Part shown: positions 1 through 7,456 of the stretch, piece after piece
Position numbering within the stretch: position 1 is the stretch's first letter
Layout: each line of letters starts with the position of its first letter
Origin: Candidatus Zixiibacteriota bacterium
Lineage (GTDB): Bacteria; JAAXHH01
Direction of reading: 5' to 3'
Assembly (NCBI GenBank): GCA_016867335.1
Contig: VGJU01000007.1
Coordinates: 1-46,856, forward strand
Length of the DNA: 46,856 nucleotides
Program-made: the position numbers and the translations under genes
The notes under the pieces: generated by a model
Seen by the model: only the letters and a program-made list of their open reading frames with translations
The model's database searches: none
Told to the model about the DNA's origin: nothing

Positions 1-99
1 ATCGCTGCGCAGAACATCCGCAGGGCCGCTATCAACCGGCCCATCGTGGACAACGCCTTTGGTGTTGAACTACAAACCCCGTTGCTTGCTACGGGGTAG
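1..99 (+). CDS. possible 3' end of a gene entering from the left edge
   Basis: Frame 1 is open from the window edge to a TAG at 97-99 and would encode about 32 residues ending QTPLLATG. A second frame is also open over this short stretch, so coding is not certain. I do not recognise the peptide. If real, the gene converges on the TPR gene and overlaps its end by about 11 bases. This is a weak call. Confidence 0.25.
   Translation: MAAQNIRRAAINRPIVDNAFGVELQTPLLATG
76..97. terminator. inverted repeat in the convergent overlap, possible weak terminator
   Basis: ACCCCGT and ACGGGGT form a perfect 7-bp stem around an 8-base loop exactly at the end of the TPR gene. No real T-tract follows on either strand, so termination is only possible. 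Confidence 0.3.
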
Positions 100-2341
100 T
101 TGATGGGGACTCCGTAATATGTTTGAGAAAGGTTTCGACCTGTGGAAGCAACATAGGGTCGGTGACAAGGGAAATATATTTCCGGATGGCGGCTTGTGCT
201 TCTGTCATGCGACCGATCCGGTAGCGTGCGATCCCGAGACGAAAATGGACGGCTGGTGCGTCGGGTGCGAGTGCGGCGGCTTGTTCGTAGGCGGCGATGG
301 CCTCCGGGTAGCGGTGCATGATGTCCTGAAGAACACCGAGATTGAAATGGGCTTTGGGAAAATCGGGACGTAGTTTGATGGCGGTTTCGAGCGCGGGAAA
401 CGCCTGATCGGCGTATTCCTGCCGGGGGCGGACGGTTTCGAGTGCGGTTTTGCATCCGGCTCGGTCGCCCTCTTCGGCGTATTTTACGGTTTCTTCCCAT
501 GTTTTTACCGCTTCTCGGTAACTGCCCCCCATGGCTTGCGCTATGGCAAGCAATCCGTATCCGAGCGGATCGGACGGATCGAGACGGAGGGCTTTTTGCA
601 AGGTTTGGGATGCCGATCCGTAACGGTCTTGTGCCATAAGCGTCGCCCCTGCGGCCAAGAGCGGCGCAGACCAGCTGGGTTGCGTATCGAGCGCCGTCTC
701 AAACGCGGCGAGCGCTTCGTCAAACCGGCCGCGATAGGCATGTTCGACACCGGTGTAGTAGCGGTCTCGCGCTACGCCGCCGATCGCCGACGAACCTGCC
801 GGCATCCGGCGGAGCAACAGCCATCCGGCGCGTCCGGCCCGGTCGTCGCCTGCCCACCGCGCGGTAAAGGTGCGCCAGATATCCACCACGTCGTCGATGG
901 ACGCACGCTGTCCATAGGCCAAGCCGAGATTGTTGTAGGCTTCGGGAAAGTTTTTGCGCAACCCGATCGCTTTTTTGCTCTGGGTGATGGCTTCTTCGAA
1001 TCTGCCCTGCTGGAGATAAATCATGGCCAGATTGTTGTGCGCCTCCGCCACGCCGGCTTCGGCACGGATCACTTTTGTGTATTCTGCGACTGCTTCGTCA
1101 AGACGACCGGCTTCGGCGTAGAGCAGGCCAAGGTTGGTTCGCGCATCAAAAAAGCGGTCGTCGAGCGCAAGCGCCTGACGATAGGCGGTCATGGACTGTT
1201 CGAATTGGCCGGTCTCCGCGTAGATACTGCCGAGATTGTTATAGGCTTCGACAAACAGCGAATCGGCGCGAACGGCGGATTTATAGGCTTCTATGGCATC
1301 TTGCAGACGGTCTTCGCGCACCCGCAGGTTACCGATGTAAAGATAGGCTTCGGCGAGCGACGGGTCTTCTGTGAGCGCGCGCTTGAAGGCATCTATCGCG
1401 GCCTCCGTATTGCCTTGCTCGTAGTAGGTCAAACCGAGTGCGTAGGTATAGGGGGGGTGACGGACCATGTGGGGCGTCTGCGGCGCGCCTGTCCCGCCCA
1501 TCCGGCCAAATTGCGAACGAAACGCCGTGATTTGCGTCGCGCGGCTTCGTCCTACCGTATTTAGCGCACTGCCTTCGATACCGCCGATTTTTCCCGCCAA
1601 CCCCGGCGTGGAGGAAAATAAGGAAATCGCCTGATCGAAGCGACCGGTTCGGGCCAACACCAGTCCGAGGTTGTAGCGGGACATGGTGTGGGTCGAGTCG
1701 GCGGCAAGCGCCTGCCGGTAGATTTCTTCCGCTTTTTCGTACGCTTGTCGCCGAAAATGGATATTGCCCACACCGGCAAGAAGTTCCACATCGCCGGGGG
1801 CGAACACGATCGCCTCGCGATAGGCATCGAGCGCCTGGTCGTATTTTTCCGCCAGTTCGCAGGCGCGGCCATAGCCGATCAACGCGCTGCGGAGCATGTT
1901 CCGGTTATCGTCTTTGAGTCTTCTGGCGAGTTCTACCGCGCCCTGATACGCCGTAACGGCGCGTTCCATATCGCCTTTGCGGGAATAGGCCGCGCCGAGA
2001 TTGAACCGCCAGTTGAGTTCGCCCGGTGCCATGACTACCGCCTGGTGTGCTTCGCGGACCGCCGCATCGTAGCGGTTCAGATAATAATACGCGACGCTCA
2101 GGTTGCCATGCGCCTCTGCCGAAGTAACGTCCATCGCCAGCGCGCGTTCGTACTGGGCGATAGCGGCTTCGTACTGGCCACCGGCCACAAGCACGTTGCC
2201 GGCATGGATCAGTTTCTCGACCGTTACCGTTCCGGTTTTTTGTGGAACGGCGACGGGCGCACAGGCTGTGGAAAACGCCACGAACAAGGCAAAAATGGGG
2301 ACGGTATATCGGCATCCGAACGTTGAGCGGACCGTGGCCAT
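89..2341 (-). CDS. TPR-repeat lipoprotein
   Basis: A protein of about 750 residues made almost wholly of tetratricopeptide repeats (for example AYNNLGSIYAETGQ and AHFNLGVLQDIM), a helical scaffold for protein-protein contacts. The N-terminus has a hydrophobic stretch ending in FSTAC, followed by A-P-V-A. This looks like an export signal with an imperfect lipobox, so it is probably an envelope-anchored protein. I chose ATG at 2341 rather than the upstream TTG because GGGAGG lies five bases before it. The repeats are interrupted by a linker rich in Gly, Arg and Pro around residues 255-300 (FGRMGGTGAPQTPHM). It is divergent from recA. The partner is unknown. Confidence 0.8.
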   Translation of the reverse strand: MATVRSTFGCRYTVPIFALFVAFSTACAPVAVPQKTGTVTVEKLIHAGNVLVAGGQYEAAIAQYERALAMDVTSAEAHGNLSVAYYYLNRYDAAVREAHQAVVMAPGELNWRFNLGAAYSRKGDMERAVTAYQGAVELARRLKDDNRNMLRSALIGYGRACELAEKYDQALDAYREAIVFAPGDVELLAGVGNIHFRRQAYEKAEEIYRQALAADSTHTMSRYNLGLVLARTGRFDQAISLFSSTPGLAGKIGGIEGSALNTVGRSRATQITAFRSQFGRMGGTGAPQTPHMVRHPPYTYALGLTYYEQGNTEAAIDAFKRALTEDPSLAEAYLYIGNLRVREDRLQDAIEAYKSAVRADSLFVEAYNNLGSIYAETGQFEQSMTAYRQALALDDRFFDARTNLGLLYAEAGRLDEAVAEYTKVIRAEAGVAEAHNNLAMIYLQQGRFEEAITQSKKAIGLRKNFPEAYNNLGLAYGQRASIDDVVDIWRTFTARWAGDDRAGRAGWLLLRRMPAGSSAIGGVARDRYYTGVEHAYRGRFDEALAAFETALDTQPSWSAPLLAAGATLMAQDRYGSASQTLQKALRLDPSDPLGYGLLAIAQAMGGSYREAVKTWEETVKYAEEGDRAGCKTALETVRPRQEYADQAFPALETAIKLRPDFPKAHFNLGVLQDIMHRYPEAIAAYEQAAALAPDAPAVHFRLGIARYRIGRMTEAQAAIRKYISLVTDPMLLPQVETFLKHITESPSTTP

Positions 2342-2402
2342 GGTGCCTCCCTGCAAGAGTCTGTATGGCTTTGCCGTTTGCCGTAATCAAGGTACGGACA
2401 GC

Positions 2403-2430
2403 GCCTATTTCTGTCCACCGGGAAATAGGC
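2403..2430. repeat. perfect 9-bp inverted repeat between the TPR gene and recA
   Basis: GCCTATTTC and GAAATAGGC are separated by 10 bases and lie 62-89 bases upstream of the TPR start. It could be an operator or a 5'-leader hairpin for the TPR gene. It has no T-tract and is not positioned as a terminator for either divergent gene. Confidence 0.5.
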
Positions 2431-2528
2431 AAATTTCTTTACATTTTGCTGTGTCGGTCATAATTTTTTCGAGATTTTTGCATCGGCGATGACTGTGGAA
2501 GAAAATCGATCCTGTGTTCAAAAAAGAC

Positions 2529-2557
2529 TTGAAATCTAAACATAGGTTTAGTATATT
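2529..2557 (+). promoter_or_regulatory. recA sigma-70 promoter
   Basis: TTGAAA (2529-2534), a 17-base spacer, then TATATT (2552-2557). This is a near-consensus vegetative promoter about 120 bases upstream of the chosen recA start, so the transcript has a long leader. Confidence 0.8.
2536..2551. promoter_or_regulatory. candidate LexA (SOS) operator in the recA promoter spacer
   Basis: CTAAAC-ATAG-GTTTAG is a perfect inverted repeat with a 4-base centre. It fills the spacer between the -35 and -10 boxes, where a bound repressor would block polymerase. The AAAC-N4-GTTT core resembles the GAAC-N4-GTTC class of LexA boxes known from Gram-positive bacteria. Assignment to LexA is inference: no lexA gene is in the window. 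Confidence 0.6.
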
Positions 2558-2679
2558 GGGTGCATAATTTTCGAGCGCTTCCTCGATCAGAGGGTGGTCG
2601 GTCGGGGGCGAACAAACGCCGCTTCTTTGGGGTTGGGGCTGTCTCGGCTAGAAGCGGTTATACCAAAAAGGGGGGTATT

Positions 2680-3780
2680 GTGGCGGCAAGCAACGGTATA
2701 GATGTAGAGCGTGAGAAGGCGTTGAGCGGGGCGATCATGCAAATCGAGCGGCAGTTTGGCAAAGGCTCGATCATGCGGCTGGGTGACGATAATCCGTTGT
2801 TTTCGGTGGAAGTTATTCCGACAGGGTCGTTGACGCTCGATCTTGCGCTGGGTATCGGCGGAGTGCCGCGCGGGCGCATCGTGGAAATCTACGGTTCGGA
2901 GTCTTCGGGTAAGACGACGCTGGCCTATCATATCATCGCCGAGGCGCAGAAACGCGGAGGCATCGCCGCGTTTATCGACGCGGAACACGCGGTAGACGCC
3001 CGGTACGCGCAGACCCTGGGGGTCGATGTAAACAATCTGTTGGTGCATCAACCGGATACCGGCGAACAGGCGCTGGATGTGGCGGAAACGCTGGTCCGCA
3101 GTGGCGCGATCGACGTGATCGTCATCGACTCGGTAGCCGCGCTTGTCCCCAAAGCCGAAATCGAAGGCGAAATGGGCGACTCACACGTAGGTCTTCAAGC
3201 GCGTCTCATGTCGCAGGCGCTCAGAAAACTCACCGCTGCCATCAGCCGGTCGCGTACCTGTCTTGTCTTTATCAACCAGATTCGCCAGAAAATCGGGGTC
3301 ATGTATGGCAACCCGGAGACGACGACGGGCGGGCTGGCGCTAAAATTCTACGCTTCCGTGCGTATAGAGGTACGCCGCGTCGGCGTGATCAAAGGCGATG
3401 AGGTCTCCGCCGGTATTCAGGTCAAGGGGTCGATCAAGAAAAACAAAATGGCGCCCCCGTTCCGCGAAGCCCAGTTCGATATCATCTATGGCGAGGGTAT
3501 TTCAAAAGAAAGCGACCTGATCGAATTGGGGGTCAACAACGGCATCATCGAAAAAAGTGGCACTTGGTTTTCCTATAGCGGCGAGCGGTTGGGGCAGGGA
3601 CGCGAAAACCTGCGTTTGTTGCTCAAAGAGCGGGTCGAGTTGGCCGCCGAGATCGAGCAAAGGGTGCGTGCCCTTTTTGCCGGCACCGGAGCCAGTGGGC
3701 TTGCCGGATCGAACGGTGCGGGCGAGGAAGAAGAGGAGTCGGCACCGGCTCCCGCCTCCGCAGGCGGACGAAAGAAATAA
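2680..3780 (+). CDS. recA: RecA recombinase
   Basis: DNA strand-exchange ATPase and SOS co-protease. The Walker A motif reads GSESSGKTT. Other RecA hallmarks are FIDAEHAVD, the Walker B region [10 protein letters not shown], the loop motif [34 protein letters not shown] and NPETTTGG. A Glu-rich tail ends in GGRKK, as in other RecAs. The ORF track starts at 2560, but GTG at 2680 is preferred. It follows AAAAAGGGGGG closely and gives the normal length of 366 residues with the usual start of an A-S-N-G-I-D-type N-terminus. The region before KNKMAPPF reads [10 protein letters not shown], which looks about two residues longer than the usual VKVVKNK. Likely SOS-regulated from the operator at 2536-2551. 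Confidence 0.97.
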   Translation: MAASNGIDVEREKALSGAIMQIERQFGKGSIMRLGDDNPLFSVEVIPTGSLTLDLALGIGGVPRGRIVEIYGSESSGKTTLAYHIIAEAQKRGGIAAFIDAEHAVDARYAQTLGVDVNNLLVHQPDTGEQALDVAETLVRSGAIDVIVIDSVAALVPKAEIEGEMGDSHVGLQARLMSQALRKLTAAISRSRTCLVFINQIRQKIGVMYGNPETTTGGLALKFYASVRIEVRRVGVIKGDEVSAGIQVKGSIKKNKMAPPFREAQFDIIYGEGISKESDLIELGVNNGIIEKSGTWFSYSGERLGQGRENLRLLLKERVELAAEIEQRVRALFAGTGASGLAGSNGAGEEEEESAPAPASAGGRKK

Positions 3781-3840
3781 GCCGGGTCTTGGACACCTGC
3801 ACGGGATTGTCCAAACGCCGATAGTTTTCTGTGGTAACCC

Positions 3841-3879
3841 AAAGCCCGCCGGGGATTGTTTCCCCGGCGGGCTTTTGTG
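3841..3879 (+). terminator. recA intrinsic terminator
   Basis: A perfect 14-bp stem, AAAGCCCGCCGGGG with its complement, encloses a 7-base loop and is followed by TTTT. It lies 60 bases after the recA stop and marks the left border of the accessory region. Confidence 0.9.
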
Positions 3880-4263
3880 TGGAGTGTAGAGTTGCCCCGT
3901 TGGGATGGACGTTGTGATTTGGCTGCGTTGTCGATTCCAATCGCTTTGCCGCATCCAGTTTCGCCTGCCCGATTCACTGGCGGATAGGGCGGCGGCATGA
4001 ACGCTCGCCAAAGCGCTAACGCGAACGGTCGTTTAGGGGAGGGGAACGGGTTTGGGAACCATGAGCAACATTCCCTTTGTGTAAAACCTGGAAAACTTAT
4101 AGATTAGGTGGTAATTTCCTATCAAACAGGAGCGTTAACACCAGAAAAATGGTCTTGCTGATCTCCACAGTCGAAACCACGGCTGAAAAGGCTGCCTGAC
4201 TTGCGTTCGCCGAGGTATTCAGCCTAACGGGTGCCTTTGGCCCTGTTACACCGCCTTCGGACG
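3880..4263. other. gap without a supported gene, left flank of the cassette region
   Basis: No ORF here looks like a real protein. GC content drops after about 4080. GCTAAC at 4015-4020 and GCCTAAC at 4222-4228 resemble integron core sites but lack clear partners. The minus-strand ORF 4097-4417 has a composition that suggests chance translation of structured DNA. Confidence 0.5.
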
Positions 4264-4395
4264 GCCTAACATCCTCGTGGGGGAATGGTATCAGGAAAGC
4301 AGGTAAGAATAATTTCCGCCACAGAAGATTAGACAGAAACAGGCGGTCACCGCCTCGAAGGGCTGCGGGATAACAGCCATCTTGGGGTGTTAGGC
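4264..4395 (+). other. candidate long attC-like site
   Basis: It begins with the core GCCTAACA and ends with the complementary TGTTAGGC, 132 bp in all. This is within the known attC size range. The interior can form further hairpins (for example CCGCC with GGCGG). A second GCCTAAC at 4222 could pair with the same right end (CAGCCTAAC with GTTAGGCTG), so the true left end is uncertain. It could instead be another kind of structured RNA or DNA element. Confidence 0.4.
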
Positions 4396-4535
4396 TGGGG
4401 ATCGTTGTGATCATCATACCGTGTGATCGGTCAGGTGGACATCCAGCGGGATAATCAGTCGTTTAGAATCGTTAGGTAAGAACTGTTTTCCATTATTCAG
4501 TATACACATTAGTTGGGCGGCATTCTTCGGTAGCC

Positions 4536-5360
4536 ATGATGCATGAGACCATGTATTCACTCGACGAGGTCATAGAGAGTTATAAGCGCTATCTTAAGAA
4601 GCAATACCCTATTCACCATCAGGCATTCTGTAACCGAGAACAGGCCAATCCTGAGAGTGCACGCGCCGAAGCCGCAGTCTTTGCGATGTTGCGAATGGAG
4701 AGGATTGACGTATCCATCTTTGAGAAGCCAAGTAGTGGAGGAGCCGATTTTCTTTGTACCAGCCTGGATGGCTCATTTCTGGTGGAAGTGTCCAGTTTGA
4801 CCAAAGAGTCAGTCACCGAGCAGCCTGGTCTCAGTCACGTGCCGGCTGAATCGTGTTCTTCATTTGGCTTCCTCACTCACATGATCCGAACGCGGGCTTC
4901 AAAGAAAGCCCCGCAGTTATCGACGGTTCAAATGCCTCGACTTCTCGCGGTGACGACTGAACATGAGTGGGGTGCAGCCTTGTTAGGGACACTCGCAGCT
5001 GAGGCTACTTTGGTCGGCAATCTGAAAATTGGGTTTACGCAAAATTCCTCCGATCCCGAGCTCAAATCGATGACCGAGTTAGAGGAGGCTGCTTTCTTTC
5101 GTTTCACTCACGAGGGTACTGTGGAGGCCTGTCGGCAGAGTATCTCAGGGCTTCTCCTGATCCATATCCTTGCTGATGAGTGCATGGTGCTGGGCATCCT
5201 CCATCCGGAGCCACGCTTTAAGTTTGCGATCCAGCATCTCTCTCAGATTCCTTTTTTACGAGTGTGCTGCTGGCCGCCTGTTCAAGGGAGGATTGAGATT
5301 GAATGGGTAATCGGTCATCCTCAACCGATTTCAGTGATGCACTGGATAATTGATGAGTAA
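4536..5360 (+). CDS. hypothetical protein, possible restriction-endonuclease-like fold
   Basis: An intact 274-residue ORF that I do not recognise. The segment GGADFLCTSLDGSFLVEVSSL has the shape of a PD-(D/E)xK nuclease core: an acidic residue, a beta hairpin, then E-V-S after a hydrophobic strand. The final Lys is not obvious, so nuclease activity is a guess. There is no signal peptide or membrane segment. It sits alone between a GTTAGGT core at 4471-4477 and a GTCTAAC core at 5383-5389, as a single-gene cassette would. The ORF allows ATG at 4536 or a few codons later; no strong ribosome-binding site decides. Confidence 0.55.
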   Translation: MMHETMYSLDEVIESYKRYLKKQYPIHHQAFCNREQANPESARAEAAVFAMLRMERIDVSIFEKPSSGGADFLCTSLDGSFLVEVSSLTKESVTEQPGLSHVPAESCSSFGFLTHMIRTRASKKAPQLSTVQMPRLLAVTTEHEWGAALLGTLAAEATLVGNLKIGFTQNSSDPELKSMTELEEAAFFRFTHEGTVEACRQSISGLLLIHILADECMVLGILHPEPRFKFAIQHLSQIPFLRVCCWPPVQGRIEIEWVIGHPQPISVMHWIIDE

Positions 5361-5382
5361 GCGAGAAAAGGTGAGGAATGCC

Positions 5383-5389
5383 GTCTAAC
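5383..5389 (+). other. attC-type core (R'' box) GTCTAAC
   Basis: GTCTAAC fits the RYYYAAC consensus and lies 23 bases after the stop of the preceding gene, as an attC left end would. No matching GTTRRRY box follows within a normal attC length, so the right half has probably been lost or mutated. Confidence 0.35.
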
Positions 5390-5515
5390 ATAGGCCCTGA
5401 GGTGGACGGCAAGTGCATTTTCCGTTTTTGCGATCGTTTTGAGCAGGGTTGATCCTTTCTCCTGCAAGGCCATAAGGTATCCGGATTCATCATAGGGCGT
5501 TGCGTTTTTCCAGCA

Positions 5516-5923
5516 TCTGAAGCGGCTTTCCGACATCCTGAAATTTTCGGCAATGTGCTCTCTCAGTCCGGCTCCTTCTGGTGGAAACCTGACTTCCAGA
5601 AGCATCCGGACGTTGACACGGAATACGAATGACTGACTCAGCAATTTGTCGCCAGTCCCATACTCCCTGTGAGATTTTACCTCGATGTAGGACTACTTGA
5701 AAGTGGCTATGCATCAAATAATGTGCCCAGTATGGTGGTTGTGAATCGGCACGTGCGGAATATTTTGCGACTCAAGGGTTATCAGGTCCACTATGCGGAA
5801 TTTAGCGGAGGCCACGATTACATCTGCTGGCGTGGTACCTTGGCCGATGGCTTGATCGCGCTCATTGGAACGCGCAAGGAAGCGACCAGTGGAGCCGGGA
5901 AAGCGATGCAACGCGGCAAGTAA
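5516..5923 (+). pseudogene. enterochelin-esterase-like alpha/beta hydrolase remnant
   Basis: The ORF track shows only the last 84 codons, but the same frame reads upstream through a clear esterase core. It contains FRHPEIFGNVLSQSGSFWW, with the nucleophile in a G-x-S-type elbow context, then LTQQFVASPILPVRFYLDVGLLESG and GGHDYICWRG, which holds the catalytic His. This is the C-terminal part of a Fes/IroE-type esterase, a family that hydrolyses siderophore or other esters. One TGA at 5630-5632 interrupts it where relatives have Trp (W-L-T), a single-base change. The N-terminal half and the start are missing: upstream of about 5516 the homology stops. It is non-functional as it stands. Confidence 0.75.
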
Positions 5924-5938
5924 TATCCACCTCAGACC

Positions 5939-5957
5939 GCCTAACAAGAGATTAGAT
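5939..5957 (+). other. truncated attC-like site
   Basis: GCCTAAC at 5939-5945 is an ideal left core and lies just after the esterase stop. Four bases later comes GATTAGATA, which could be a decayed right core. The whole hairpin middle is absent, consistent with an internal deletion that leaves the next cassette fused. Confidence 0.35.
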
Positions 5958-5961
5958 ATCC

Positions 5962-6237
5962 TTGAATTTTGTATGGGATGCTGAAAAGGCAGAAAACAAC
6001 TTCAAAAAACACCAGGTGAGTTTTGAAGAAGCGACTACTGTTTTCAGCGATCCATTGTCATTGACGGTTCCTGATCCTGAGCATTCCATCGGCGAGGAAC
6101 GCTACGTTGACATAGGTCGTTCCAATAATGGACGTATTTTGATCGTCGTTTATTCCGAACGTGAAGGCAATATACGCATTATCAGTTGTCGGAGAGCTAC
6201 CCGACGAGAACGGAGGTTTTATGAAGAAGCAGAATAA
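5962..6237 (+). CDS. brnT: BrnT-family toxin (DUF497)
   Basis: A ribonuclease toxin of a type II toxin-antitoxin pair. The start MNFVWDAEKAENNFKKHQVSFEEA is the family signature (FEWDxxKxxxNxxKHGVxFEEA). RYVDIGRSNNGRILIVVYSEREGNIRIISCRRATRRERR follows, with the conserved I-R-I-I-S-x-R-x-A-x-x-x-E-R core. At 91 residues the length is normal. The listed first codon at 5962 is TTG; no better start precedes it. The gene overlaps the antitoxin by 17 bases, the usual toxin-first order. BrnT normally cleaves RNA to halt growth until neutralised. It lies in the cassette array, where such pairs are common and may stabilise the array. Confidence 0.88.
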   Translation: MNFVWDAEKAENNFKKHQVSFEEATTVFSDPLSLTVPDPEHSIGEERYVDIGRSNNGRILIVVYSEREGNIRIISCRRATRRERRFYEEAE

Positions 6238-6511
6238 AGTATCTAATGGAAATGACGAGCCTAAGAAGGCGGAATATGATTTTTCTGAAGGGGTGCGTGG
6301 TAAACATTATCATGCGCTAAAAGCAGGATATAGTATCACGGTTCATCATGAAGATGGCACGGTAGAGGTTAAAGAAATAAAGCCCATCGAAGGTGCGGTC
6401 ACGTTGGATCCCGATGTCCGTGCCTATTTTCCGGATTCGGAATCGGTTAATGAGGCATTGCGAGGTCTCATTCGTCTCATTCCTGCTGAACGGAAAGAGG
6501 AAGTCATTTAA
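6221..6511 (+). CDS. brnA: BrnA-family antitoxin
   Basis: Antitoxin partner of BrnT, 96 residues. The first half contains YDFSEGVRGKHYHAL. The C-terminal part, LDPDVRAYFPDSESVNEALRGLIRL, is the ribbon-helix-helix DNA-binding and dimerisation segment typical of BrnA/CopG-like antitoxins. The ORF track begins at 6161, but ATG at 6221 is preceded by CGGAGG at a good distance and gives the usual length. The upstream codons are just BrnT in another frame. BrnA proteins usually repress their own operon, and no operator could be picked out here with confidence. Confidence 0.88.
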   Translation: MKKQNKVSNGNDEPKKAEYDFSEGVRGKHYHALKAGYSITVHHEDGTVEVKEIKPIEGAVTLDPDVRAYFPDSESVNEALRGLIRLIPAERKEEVI

Positions 6512-6530
6512 CGGATTCTTGATACCTGTC

Positions 6531-6592
6531 GCCTAACAACTGCCAGGATCAGACCTCGCTACGCTCGGCTGATCAGGCGAAAGACGTTAGAG
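6531..6592 (+). other. attC site
   Basis: A 62-bp site 20 bases after the brnA stop. Left core GCCTAAC (6531-6537), right core GTTAGAG (6586-6592), one base off GTTRRRY. The inner arms GATCAG and CTGATC pair perfectly around a short GC-rich loop. This is the textbook short attC layout. Confidence 0.7.
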
Positions 6593-6633
6593 CGCATGTG
6601 TGGCTGGCGAACCGAGAGAGGAGGGTCATCGAA

Positions 6634-6995
6634 GTGATACGACTTGTCGGCTGGGTGCTTATCACCACTCCGTTCCTCTTTGGAACTCTAAGGCTCATCA
6701 CGACCTCCTGCGAGGATTCGCGCTACTTGATTATCGCGGCGGCTGCGTTTGGAGCGACGGGCAGTGTCTTCCCGCGTGCCTTCGCCGCGATGCGGTCGCG
6801 AGTGCTCCGCGCAGCGCTCGCCGCTCTTCTTGGAGCGGCCACAGCTGTCGTGACGGCCTTAGTTCTCGGGCACGCTCCGCTCCAGCTGTGGTGGTAGTGG
6901 CGATTGGTTTCGCAGGGTGTATCTCGCTCGGGCTCTTCCTGCTCTGGAGTGCCGCACCCTCCGCGGGCTCCCCTCCCGGCGGGAGCATCGGCTAA
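6634..6995 (+). pseudogene. small membrane protein, frameshifted
   Basis: The start is GTG at 6634, about ten bases after GAGAGGAGGG. The first frame gives VIRLVGWVLITTPFLFGTLRLI, then ALAALLGAATAVVTALVLG, and hits a stop at 6895-6897. The frame one base back continues with AVVVVAIGFAGCISLGLFLLW, a clear extra membrane helix. It ends at a TAA (6993-6995) inside the left core of the next attC, exactly where a cassette gene should end. A one-base deletion near 6870-6900 is the simplest explanation. The function is unknown: about four membrane helices and no motif I recognise. Confidence 0.6.
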
Positions 6996-7082
6996 CGACG
7001 GCTGGTACTGACCGCCGTAGCTTCGGTGGCGGCCCCGCCACCGCGAGTGTATGAACGGCAGCCGCAAAGCCCAACGTTAGGT
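6990..7082 (+). other. attC site
   Basis: Left core GGCTAAC (6990-6996), right core GTTAGGT (7076-7082), which fits GTTRRRY. CTAACG pairs with CGTTAG, CGGCTG with CAGCCG, and GGTGGCGG with CCGCCACC. Together they give a long imperfect hairpin of 93 bp. The stop codon of the preceding gene is embedded in the left core. Confidence 0.75.
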
Positions 7083-7125
7083 GCTTCCTGTCGGTATTTG
7101 TCTGATCCGGCAAAACCCAAAGTAC

Positions 7126-7154
7126 TTGACGAAAATAAACTTTTTGTTTATTTT
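7126..7154 (+). promoter_or_regulatory. higBA promoter with palindromic operator
   Basis: TTGACG (7126-7131), 17 bases, TATTTT (7149-7154). The spacer and -10 box form a perfect inverted repeat, AAAATAAAC-TTTTT-GTTTATTTT (7132-7154). HigA antitoxins bind such sites to autoregulate, so this is the likely HigA operator. The cassette therefore carries its own promoter. Confidence 0.7.
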
Positions 7155-7161
7155 CTTCCAT

Positions 7162-7443
7162 GTGATTCGCTCATTTGGCGATACCGAACCCCAACGATTC
7201 TTTACTACCGGAAAGTCGCGCCGTTATCCGCCCTCTATTTTGACCAGGGCAGCGATGCGTCTCACGCAGGTGGACTCTGCTACGCAATTGGACGACCTGT
7301 GACTACCGAAGTCGAATCACTTGGAAGCTTTGAAAGGTGACCGCGTAGGATTGTGGAGCATCCGTATTAACGACCAGTGGCGGGTATGTTTCCGGTTTGA
7401 AGGTGGGGAAGTTTTCGAGGTTGAAATCGTCGATTACCACTGA
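7162..7443 (+). pseudogene. higB: HigB/RelE-type toxin with an in-frame TGA
   Basis: The frame reads from GTG at 7162: VIRSFGDTEPQRFFTTGKS, then LTQVDSATQLDDL, a TGA at 7300-7302, and then straight on with LPKSNHLEALKGDRVGLW and IRINDQWRVCFRFEGG to VEIVDYH and the normal stop. This is the full-length HigB family sequence of about 93 codons. The family has Arg at the interrupted position, so one C-to-T change (CGA to TGA) explains the lesion. The truncated product would lack the catalytic C-terminal half. The listed ORFs at 7026 and 7081 are partial views of this region. The promoter and antitoxin are intact. Confidence 0.85.
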
Positions 7444-7456
7444 TTGGAGTGTTGTT

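Noticed and set aside
536-1564. Long plus-strand ORF of 342 residues
   Set aside because: It is the shadow of the TPR gene; the opposite frame has clear tetratricopeptide repeats.
4097-4417. Minus-strand ORF of 106 residues
   Set aside because: No credible start, no recognisable domain, and it lies over inverted core sequences; more likely a chance reading of structured DNA.
5321-5644. Minus-strand ORF with LMALQEKGSTLLKTIAKTENALAVHL
   Set aside because: The helical stretch looks protein-like, but the rest runs antisense through the esterase remnant and the end of the preceding gene. At most it is a fragment; not called.
5300-7443. Recoding of TGA as an amino acid, suggested by in-frame TGA in the esterase, HigB and kinase loci
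   Set aside because: TGA is used as a normal stop in coupled genes such as the PfkB kinase (TGATG with mtnA), and the replaced residues differ (Trp, Arg, unknown). Ordinary nonsense mutations fit better.
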